NCBI RefSeq assembly: GCF_020905335.1
Contig: NZ_JAJJMN010000002.1
Coordinates: 124,001-188,000 of the forward strand
DNA: 64,000 nt
Direction: 5' to 3'
From: Flavobacterium lipolyticum
GTDB lineage: Bacteria; Bacteroidota; Bacteroidia; Flavobacteriales; Flavobacteriaceae
The translations under genes and the position numbers were made by a program. The notes beneath the pieces are model-generated. The model was given only the letters and a program-made list of their open reading frames with translations, had not been told where the DNA came from and did no database searches. Within the stretch, counting starts at the first letter, position 1; every line of letters starts with the position of its first letter. Below are positions 9,701-16,328 of the stretch, piece by piece.

Positions 9701-11341
9701 ATAAAAACCAACATCAAAGATCTGTTATTGAATGCTGATGTTAAGGCGGCCATTAGTGCTGTTGCTTCAAAAACCGAAGGTACGGTAGGTTATGATCCTG
9801 TTAAGAACATTTTGGTTTATGCAGATGCTGCAGGAGTTAGTCAAACTGTTGATCTAAGTGGTATTGTAAAAACCAATGAAACGGTAACAACTTTAGTAAA
9901 AGTTTCAGATGGTAAATACACGTACACCAATGAAAAGGGAGCTCTTGTAACCATTGACATCGCAAACGACATATCGGGAACTGCTACAACAATCTTTAAG
10001 AACCTTGAGGTCATCAAAGAACTGGAGACTATTGTAAAAGACAAAGAAACCGTAACAACTTTAGTAAGAGTTTCAGATGGTAAGTATACATACACCAATG
10101 AAAAAGGAGCCCTTGTAACCATTGACATCGCTAATGACATATCGGGAATCGCTACAACAATCTTTAAGAACCCTGAGGTCATCAAAGAACTGGAGACCGT
10201 TGTAAAAGACAAAGAAACGGTAACGACTTTAGTCAATAAAGGAGCAGGAGAGTACACCTATAAAAATGAAAAGGGAACCGATGTGAACATTAGTGTTCTT
10301 GGCGATATAAAAACCAACATCAAAGATCTGTTATTGAATGCTGATGTTAAGGAGGCCATTAGTGCTGTAGCTTCAAAAACCGAAGGTACGGTAGGTTATG
10401 ATCCTGTTAAGAATATTTTGGTTTATGCAGATGCTGCAGGAGTTAACCAAACTGTTGATCTAAGTGGTATTGTAAAAACCAATGAAACCGTAACAAGTTT
10501 AACTAAAAATTTGAATGGAACAATTACTTATAAAAATGAAAAAGGAATAGAAGTTACGAGTGATTTAGCGATTGAAAGTAATGTGTTTAGTTCAAATGGA
10601 ACCAATTTAACTTCCACAATTAATGGAAAACCTGCGGTTATAGATTTGCAGCCCATAATTAAGTTAGGTTCTACAAATGCGTTGGTAAATTCTGGGAATA
10701 TCATGACTTCTACGGTTAACGGTATAAGTCAGAGTGCCAATGTTGTTCAGAATGTTAGCTTAGAATTACTGGATAATAACCTTACAATAGGAGCAAATGA
10801 GGTTAAGCGAACTATAGACGTTACTCAATTAAAAGTTGAACCTTGGAATTTATTAGGTGGAACATCGAAGGCTACATCAAATTCAGATCAGATTTATACA
10901 TTAGGGAGTTGGGTTGGAATTGGTGTAGATGCGAAAACCAGTTTTGGAGATGAAGCATTACGAGTAAATGGAAAGATAAGAACAAATACTTCTGTTTATG
11001 CTGATTATGTTTTTGAGGATTATTTTCAGGGATTTTCAAACTTGAAGGCTGATTATGAATTTAAATCGCTTAAGGACGTTGAAGAATTCATTATTAAAAA
11101 TAGACACTTGCCTGGTGTTACACCAATAAGTAAGCTGGAAAAAGTTGAAAATGGATATGCTATTGATCCAACTGAATTAGGTGTTCAGAATCTAGAAAAA
11201 ATTGAAGAGCTTTATTTGTATACTATCGAGCAGCAAAAACAAATAGATTTAAGAGAAAAGGAAATAGATGGTTTAAAAATGGATGTCGAAGAAATGAAAA
11301 TGAAGTTGCTGAGATTAGAAAAGATAGTTTTTGAAAAGTAA
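6788..11341 (+). CDS. Secreted modular repeat protein with S74/tail-fibre-like C-terminus
   Basis: I chose the ATG at 6788, which gives a clean signal peptide ending GNAQ, over an in-frame TTG 9 nt earlier; the product is 1517 residues. After the signal comes VGIGTATPNNSSQLEIVSTD, a module shared with the product at 14935. Residues about 133-1232 are ten copies of a 56-residue unit A (ETVTTLVRVSDGKYTYTNEK...) and six copies of a 90-residue unit B (ETVTTLVNKGAGEYTYKNEK...), in the order AB AAAAB AB AB AB AAB. A degenerate unit follows. The C-terminus resembles Bacteroidetes tail-fibre/S74-neighbouring regions (EALRVNGKI ... NRHLPGVTP) and ends in a coiled coil (about 1460-1517), which suggests an oligomeric surface fibre. 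There is no T9SS tail. Function unknown. Confidence 0.8.
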   Translation: MNKKVLPLFVFVLGGYIGNAQVGIGTATPNNSSQLEIVSTDKGILIPQVSLKSSKDTSTIISGNVNSLLVFNTATISDITPGYYYWFDNKWLRLSSEFQRSLIWDPANNAFSYIDNDGKSQIVNLAQLIKTNETVTTLVRVSDGKYTYTNEKGALVTIDIANDISGTATTIFKNPEVIKELETVVKDKETVTTLVNKGAGEYTYKNEKGTDVNISVLGDIKTNIKDLLLNADVKAAISAVASKTEGTVGYDPVKNILVYADAAGVSQTVDLSGIVKTNETVTTLVRVSDGKYTYTNEKGTLVSIDIANDISGTATTIFKNPEVIKELETVVKDKETVTTLVRVSDGKYTYTNEKGALVTIDIANDISGTATTIFKNPEVIKELETVVKDKETVTTLVRVSDGKYTYTNEKGALVTIDIANDISGTATTIFKNPEIIKELETVVKDKETVTTLVRVSDGKYTYTNEKGALVTIDIANDISGTATTIFKNPEVIKELETVVKDKETVTTLVNKGAGEYTYKNEKGTDVNISVLGDIKTNIKDLLLNADVKEAISTVASKTEGTVGYDPVKNILVYADAAGVSQTVDLSGTVKTNETVTTLVKVSDGKYTYTNEKGALVTIDIANDISGTATTIFKNPEVIKELETVVKDKETVTTLVNKGAGEYTYKNEKGTDVNISVLGDIKTNIKDLLLNADVKAAISAVASKTEGTVGYDPVKNILVYADAAGVSQTVDLSGIVKTNETVTTLVKVSDGKYTYTNEKGALVTIDIANDISGTATTIFKNPEVIKELETVVKDKETVTTLVNKGAGEYTYKNEKGTDVNISVLGDIKTNIKDLLLNADVKAAISAVASKTEGTVGYDPVKNILVYADAAGVSQTVDLSGIVKTNETVTTLVKVSDGKYTYTNEKGALVTIDIANDISGTATTIFKNPEVIKELETVVKDKETVTTLVNKGAGEYTYKNEKGTDVNISVLGDIKTNIKDLLLNADVKAAISAVASKTEGTVGYDPVKNILVYADAAGVSQTVDLSGIVKTNETVTTLVKVSDGKYTYTNEKGALVTIDIANDISGTATTIFKNLEVIKELETIVKDKETVTTLVRVSDGKYTYTNEKGALVTIDIANDISGIATTIFKNPEVIKELETVVKDKETVTTLVNKGAGEYTYKNEKGTDVNISVLGDIKTNIKDLLLNADVKEAISAVASKTEGTVGYDPVKNILVYADAAGVNQTVDLSGIVKTNETVTSLTKNLNGTITYKNEKGIEVTSDLAIESNVFSSNGTNLTSTINGKPAVIDLQPIIKLGSTNALVNSGNIMTSTVNGISQSANVVQNVSLELLDNNLTIGANEVKRTIDVTQLKVEPWNLLGGTSKATSNSDQIYTLGSWVGIGVDAKTSFGDEALRVNGKIRTNTSVYADYVFEDYFQGFSNLKADYEFKSLKDVEEFIIKNRHLPGVTPISKLEKVENGYAIDPTELGVQNLEKIEELYLYTIEQQKQIDLREKEIDGLKMDVEEMKMKLLRLEKIVFEK
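7184..10483 (+). repeat. Modular coding repeat array: 10 x 168 bp (A) and 6 x 270 bp (B)
   Basis: The units begin with GAAACGGTAAC. A units start at 7184, 7622, 7790, 7958, 8126, 8564, 9002, 9440, 9878 and 10046. B units start at 7352, 8294, 8732, 9170, 9608 and 10214. The lengths add up exactly to 3300 bp. The three 438-bp AB pairs from 8564 to 9877 are nearly identical at the DNA level, pointing to recent tandem duplication. Units at the edges have diverged more. Confidence 0.95.
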
Positions 11342-11378
11342 AAGGCTTGGAATTAAATTAAAAATTCTTAATAGAAAA

Positions 11379-11472
11379 AAAGGGAGAGGACTATAATATT
11401 TAGTTTTTGTTATGTTTTGAATTTGGAGAGTTCATTTAAGAGGGTTATAACTGAATACTCTCCCTTTATTTT
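11379..11472 (+). terminator. Possible long-loop terminator
   Basis: AAAGGGAGAG (11379-11388) pairs perfectly with CTCTCCCTTT (11458-11467), followed by ATTTTT. The 69-nt loop is long for a terminator. The rest of the 370-nt gap up to 11711 shows no gene. Confidence 0.45.
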
Positions 11473-11711
11473 TATAAAATCGATTAGTAATCAATTGTTA
11501 TGTTGTTAAAAGGTTGGTTAAAGATTGTCACTGTAAATAGTGTTTTGGTTTGTTATTTACTTTCATAGTGGTGGAGCATAGTGATAGGCAATCTTTATAA
11601 AGGGAGGTTTTGGTATATCAAGTTGGGTTTTATTATTAATTTGTTTTGAGGTAAAGATTGGAATCTAACAATTGAATGCCATGCCTTCCTTTAATACTAA
11701 AAGTGAATGAT

Positions 11712-12998
11712 ATGAAAAAAAAAAATAATATGTTGTTTTTTGGTGTTTTGTTCTTTGTTACTACTGTGGAGGCACAGATAACAAACACTGGAAAGTTGAC
11801 AATTTCACCCGGAACCGTGTTTTCTTCAAAATTTAATTTTGAGAATTCGTCTTCTGGAGCAATTTTAAATGATGGAGAACTTGTTATTTTATCTGATTTT
11901 AATAATGACGGTTTGGTGTTTTTTACAGATAGTCAATACAGTAATACTAAGTTCATTGGAAAGAAGAACCAAAGAATAACGGGAAGCTCTCCCGCTGAAT
12001 TTACAAAATTTAATGATTTAATTTTTGACAATGATTCTAAACAGCCTGCTTTTATAGTTTCGGGTAAATTAAGCGTTTCAGGGAATACTGATTTTAGGAA
12101 AGGAATTGTAAATACTGGAAGATTTAATGGGTCGATCGTTTATGAAATAGATGCAAATCATTTTAATACGAGTAATGAAAGTCATATAGAGGGATATGCA
12201 GAAAAAAAGGGAAATACTGATTTTACCTTCCCGATAGGTGATAAATCGCTTTATCGCTATGCAAAGATAACGTCCATAAATGCAAGTGCAGGAAGTTCCA
12301 TTATAGGGAAATATTTTCTTGAAAATTCGAATTTGTCTTTTCCTCATTCTAGCAGAGCGGGGAACCTTGAACAAATTGATAACAAGCAGTATTGGGAAAT
12401 AGAGAATCATTCAGGATATGCTGAAATTATGATTACCCTTTCTTGGGATAAAGAGACAACATCAGATTTTATTTGGAAAGATCTAAAAAATATGATGGGA
12501 AATGAGGATGTGCTTACAATTGTGAGATGGGATAAAGATAAAAAGCTTTGGATAGATGAAGGAGGGGTAGCAGAAGTTAATGACAATGAATCGGGTACTG
12601 TTACTACTTTTTCTAAAATCTCTGGCTTTGGAATATTTGCTTTGGCAAAAATAAAAAGGAGTACTAAAAATGACGGTTATGTATTTGTTTATAATGCTGT
12701 GAGTCCAAATAATGATGGAAAGAATGATTTTTTTAAAATTGAAGGAATTCAGAAGTATCCAAATAATCGCGTAACCATTTTTAATCGTTGGGGAGCAAAA
12801 GTTTTTGAAACGACAAATTATGACTCACGGGGTAATGTTTTTAATGGATATTCTCAGTCACAAGGTAAAAGTGAGTTTAACAATGATAGCACACTTCCAA
12901 CAGGAACCTATTTCTATGTCTTAAGCTACGAAGTAAAAAGTGGAGAGGATTCTAGGAATGTTGAAAAAGTAGGATACTTATATATAAGTGATAATTAA
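11712..12998 (+). CDS. Secreted protein with gliding-motility-type C-terminal domain (CHU_C)
   Basis: The start chosen is the ATG at 11712, which gives the signal peptide MKKKNNMLFFGVLFF ending VEAQ. An upstream ATG at 11676 would add 12 residues that spoil the signal. The product is 428 residues. The middle is beta-rich without a recognised enzyme motif. Residues about 325-428 are a type B T9SS tail: VSPNNDGKNDFFKIEG, then RVTIFNRWGAKVFE, PTGTYFYVLSY and a final GYLYI. Proteins with this tail are secreted by T9SS and usually depend on a PorP/SprF-type partner. Such a partner is encoded 20 nt downstream, so the two probably form a cargo/translocon-partner pair in one operon. Confidence 0.85.
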   Translation: MKKKNNMLFFGVLFFVTTVEAQITNTGKLTISPGTVFSSKFNFENSSSGAILNDGELVILSDFNNDGLVFFTDSQYSNTKFIGKKNQRITGSSPAEFTKFNDLIFDNDSKQPAFIVSGKLSVSGNTDFRKGIVNTGRFNGSIVYEIDANHFNTSNESHIEGYAEKKGNTDFTFPIGDKSLYRYAKITSINASAGSSIIGKYFLENSNLSFPHSSRAGNLEQIDNKQYWEIENHSGYAEIMITLSWDKETTSDFIWKDLKNMMGNEDVLTIVRWDKDKKLWIDEGGVAEVNDNESGTVTTFSKISGFGIFALAKIKRSTKNDGYVFVYNAVSPNNDGKNDFFKIEGIQKYPNNRVTIFNRWGAKVFETTNYDSRGNVFNGYSQSQGKSEFNNDSTLPTGTYFYVLSYEVKSGEDSRNVEKVGYLYISDN

Positions 12999-13018
12999 AG
13001 AGGTAATACACAAGAAAA

Positions 13019-13936
13019 ATGAATGTTGATTGTAAATTTATTGTACTTTTTTTAGTCTGTGGTTTATCAGGATTTTGCCAGCAAAACCCTCAATATACAC
13101 AGTATATGTACAATGTTATGAATATAAATCCGGCATACGCCGGGCAAAGAGAAGTTCTGAGTATTTTTGGTTTGCACAGAAGTCAATGGGTTGGAATAGA
13201 GGGTGCGCCTTCGACCAGTACGGTTGCCCTTCATGCACCAATAAATGATAGTAAATTAGGAGTTGGAATTTCGTTTGAAAATGATCGAATTGGACCATCT
13301 AGTGAAAATAAATTTACAGCTAATTTGTCGTATACAATTGATTTCTCAGACTATTACAAACTTTCTTTTGGATTAAACTCGTCAGTTACAAATGTAAAGG
13401 TTGATTATACCAAACTTGATATTTACGATCCCAATGATATATCATATCAAAACAACGTAAATAAGTTTTCTCCAAATTTTGGAGCGGGATTGTATTTACA
13501 TTCGGATTATACTTATGTCTCGGTATCGGTTCCTGGTATCTTAGAAACAAAGCACTATAGTGATAATGAGGCTTTTTCAACTGCCAAACAAAAAATGCAT
13601 TTGTATTTAATGGGTGGGCATGTTTTTGAGGTTAATCCTTTGTTATTATTTAAGCCTTCATTGCTAGTAAAACTAGTACAAGGGACCTCTGCTCAGGTTG
13701 ATTTATCTGCAAATTTCCTCCTAAATGAAAAATTCACGGCTGGAATTTCTTATAGATTTTCGTCTACATTTAGTGGGATGGCAGGCTTTCAGGTTACAGA
13801 TGGATTATTTGTAGGTTATGCATATGACAGAGAAATTTCAAAAATTTCAAATTTTAATTCGGGTTCGCATGAGCTTTTTTTGCGTTTCGAAGTGTTTGAA
13901 TATTTTGACAGGATAGTTTCACCCAGGTTCTTCTAA
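13019..13936 (+). CDS. PorP/SprF family type IX secretion membrane protein
   Basis: The 305-residue protein has a signal peptide ending GFCQ and the family signature QNPQYTQYMYNVMNINPAYAG at the mature N-terminus. Alternating beta strands run to a terminal aromatic (SPRFF), typical of an outer membrane beta-barrel. Family members such as SprF are needed for secretion or surface anchoring of particular type B-CTD cargo. The immediate upstream gene encodes a CHU_C protein, so that is the likely client. No catalytic role is expected. Confidence 0.9.
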   Translation: MNVDCKFIVLFLVCGLSGFCQQNPQYTQYMYNVMNINPAYAGQREVLSIFGLHRSQWVGIEGAPSTSTVALHAPINDSKLGVGISFENDRIGPSSENKFTANLSYTIDFSDYYKLSFGLNSSVTNVKVDYTKLDIYDPNDISYQNNVNKFSPNFGAGLYLHSDYTYVSVSVPGILETKHYSDNEAFSTAKQKMHLYLMGGHVFEVNPLLLFKPSLLVKLVQGTSAQVDLSANFLLNEKFTAGISYRFSSTFSGMAGFQVTDGLFVGYAYDREISKISNFNSGSHELFLRFEVFEYFDRIVSPRFF

Positions 13937-14023
13937 TGAAAAAAAAGTTACAAGTTGTATTTCTATTAAGGACTTCTCCTGGTTTAGAGTAAAATAATTG
14001 GAGGTGTGTAAAATTAAAAAACT

Positions 14024-14383
14024 ATGAATCAAGTATTAAACATTTTAGTGTGTGATGAAAATCAAACATTCTTCAGATACTTTAGAAAAACATTTCCGGA
14101 ATTTAACTTTAGTTTTTTTTCTGATGAAAAAAAAGATGCTTTCTTAATTGATAAGTTTGATAGGATTATTTTTATTCAAGAGGGGCCTATAGAGGAGTAT
14201 ATGATATTCTTTACACAGTTTGAAGAAAAAATCCCTATCATTTTTGGGATTTATGAAAGAAGACCTATTCCTGCAAAATATCAAATAATTCTGACTACTA
14301 ACGTAAAAATATTGTATTTGCTAGAAACAAAAAAGGAAATTAGCAACCAACTTAAAGAGTATTTTGATAATGTAGTACTATAA
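14024..14383 (+). CDS. Small receiver-like protein without phosphoacceptor
   Basis: The 119-residue soluble protein begins NILVCDENQTFFRYFRKTFPE, which resembles strand 1 and helix 1 of a response-regulator receiver domain with its acidic pair (D-E). The usual phosphoacceptor strand (LxDxxMP) is replaced by DRIIFIQEGPIEEY, with no aspartate in the right place. A conserved lysine near the end of a receiver is also not obvious. It may be a pseudo-receiver that binds a partner without phosphorylation. It lies 87 nt after the PorP/SprF gene on the same strand. The family assignment is by eye and weak. Confidence 0.55.
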   Translation: MNQVLNILVCDENQTFFRYFRKTFPEFNFSFFSDEKKDAFLIDKFDRIIFIQEGPIEEYMIFFTQFEEKIPIIFGIYERRPIPAKYQIILTTNVKILYLLETKKEISNQLKEYFDNVVL

Positions 14384-14503
14384 AGCAAATCGTATAGCAT
14401 AATTCTTTCAGCTAGATAAAAGATGTGCTTGAACATAGTTGTTAATTTCAATGGTAAGATTTCATAATAGATTTTTACTCGGTTAATTTTAATATAAAGA
14501 AAA

Positions 14504-14704
14504 ATGATAGTTCATATTAGACCTGTAAAAGATCATACAAAATACACAGTTAACGGACACATGGTGTACAAAAATGAGTTTAAAAATTGGTCCTGCAGTA
14601 TTGATTTGTCTGCTACTGAAATTAATGCATTCCTATTGTATGAAAAGATTATTATAAATAATAGTAGGATTAGAAAACACATTAATGCAACTTATCGGAA
14701 TTAA
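14504..14704 (+). CDS. Hypothetical 66-residue protein
   Basis: Small, basic, soluble protein beginning MIVHIRPVKDHTKYTVNG. It has no signal peptide, no membrane span and no recognised motif. It follows the receiver-like gene by 120 nt on the same strand and may belong to the same transcription unit. It is in an AT-rich area where chance ORFs are possible, but its residue composition looks protein-like. Confidence 0.5.
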   Translation: MIVHIRPVKDHTKYTVNGHMVYKNEFKNWSCSIDLSATEINAFLLYEKIIINNSRIRKHINATYRN

Positions 14705-14934
14705 TAAAATTATTAGATAATGTGATGGCCTAATTAATTATAGTCTGGGTATAATAGGGGCTTTTGAGAACATGAATTCGTTTATCGTAATTTTTTTGAT
14801 TTACAATATGCCCACAAATTAAAGTACTATTCAAACTAATTTGTATTTCGGAAAGATCGAAGAGAAGAAGGACTAAGAATACAGATGACGATATTAGAGA
14901 ATTAAAAAGACAATTTTTTAAATATTAAAATACA

Positions 14935-16128
14935 ATGAAAATTACTTGTTATAGAAAAAAAAGCTTTATACATGATATGGTTAAATTTAAAGCATTACTA
15001 ATTAAAAATATCCTCGGTAAATTTTTGATTCTGATTGGGTTTGTCGCAAATTCTCAGACAGGGATCGGAACTACTGCGCCACATAAGTCTTCTGAATTGG
15101 AAGTTTTTTCTACTAATAAAGGGGTGTTACTTCCTAAAGTAACTTTAAAAGGAGAGAGCGATCAGACGTCTATAGATGGAGGTACTGCGGCTACAGCCCT
15201 TTTAGTTTACAATACTGGGCTAAATCCTGATTTTCCGACTAAAGGTTTTATGTTTTGGAATGGTACAAAATGGAGGTTGCTTGCAGATGCAAATACAAGT
15301 AAAGCTAAAATTAATGGCGGATTAATGAAAAATACGGCCGTACTTACACCAAATACATATACTGCAGGACAAGATTATGATGGTATTTTAGAGGTTAGCT
15401 ATAATGGAGGAAATGGGGGCTATTATTCAGAAGGAGAGGCGTATTTATACAATGGACTTTATTTTAAATTACAACCAGGACAGGCAAAGGGAGTGGGGAA
15501 ACTTATTTTTACAGTTAGTGGTAAACCTAATGTAAGTAGTCCGAATTCAATAGTTAATGTCCCAATTCATTTCTTAACGGATGTTCTTGGGAATATGAAT
15601 ATTGGTGGTACTACAATTAAAACAACAAATCAATATAGCTTACACAGGAGCGTAGGAATTAGTAAAGGTATCACTGGTGAGTTTGGAACGCAGACTGTCA
15701 ATAATGGATATGGGGGTAGTAGGTTATCCTGGCGTAAAGATGATGATGTTGAGATAAGAAGTATAGTTTTACCTGAAACTGGTGACTATATATTTTCTTT
15801 CCGTCTCTATGGTAGTCTCACAGGGACAAATTCCGGTACTCCTTTCTACATTAGTGCATTAAAACAAGTGGGGCCTTCTCCTGCCGACCGACCGACCGAC
15901 GTATTATTAGATATAGTCGAATTAACAATTATAAAAGCCGGTTCGTATACTTTTTATTCATGTCCTGTAAATTTAGCGGTGAGTGGACAGGCCGGCGACG
16001 CTATATATTTTAAGATAGCTAGTTTAGCAGGTCCGGATTTAGTGTGGACTTTATCAAATGGAACAAATGCGGTGGTTAATTATGATAAATTGGCAAATAG
16101 AACATCAATGTTTTTTTGGAAGTTATAG
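14935..16128 (+). CDS. Secreted protein with shared 'GIGT-P-SSELE' N-terminal module
   Basis: The product is 397 residues from the first ATG; an internal ATG at 14977 would also give a signal-peptide start, and the hydrophobic stretch ends at GFVANSQ. The mature N-terminus TGIGTTAPHKSSELEVFSTN and the nearby WNGTKWRLL match the start of the 1517-residue repeat protein, so the two are related surface proteins. The remainder is glycine- and threonine-rich beta structure with no catalytic motif recognised. No T9SS tail is seen. Function unknown; a surface or extracellular structural role is inferred. Confidence 0.7.
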   Translation: MKITCYRKKSFIHDMVKFKALLIKNILGKFLILIGFVANSQTGIGTTAPHKSSELEVFSTNKGVLLPKVTLKGESDQTSIDGGTAATALLVYNTGLNPDFPTKGFMFWNGTKWRLLADANTSKAKINGGLMKNTAVLTPNTYTAGQDYDGILEVSYNGGNGGYYSEGEAYLYNGLYFKLQPGQAKGVGKLIFTVSGKPNVSSPNSIVNVPIHFLTDVLGNMNIGGTTIKTTNQYSLHRSVGISKGITGEFGTQTVNNGYGGSRLSWRKDDDVEIRSIVLPETGDYIFSFRLYGSLTGTNSGTPFYISALKQVGPSPADRPTDVLLDIVELTIIKAGSYTFYSCPVNLAVSGQAGDAIYFKIASLAGPDLVWTLSNGTNAVVNYDKLANRTSMFFWKL

Positions 16129-16328
16129 TTTGTTTTTAGTAGCCACTATTTGAAGAAGGGACATTTTTTTAGCATAATTACTCAAATATTTATACTAAAA
16201 TAGTTTTGAGACAAATTAAGTTTATTCATTAATGTAGGAATTTACGTCTTTTGCAGTAATGAAAAAATAGAATATAAAAGTATTTATAGTGTAGGGTTAA
16301 AAAAGCGGTTATATAAAAATAAAATAAA

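Noticed and set aside
7585..10257. Long minus-strand open frames opposite the repeat array
   Set aside because: They repeat with the same 168/438-bp periods and are the antisense shadow of the surface-protein repeats.
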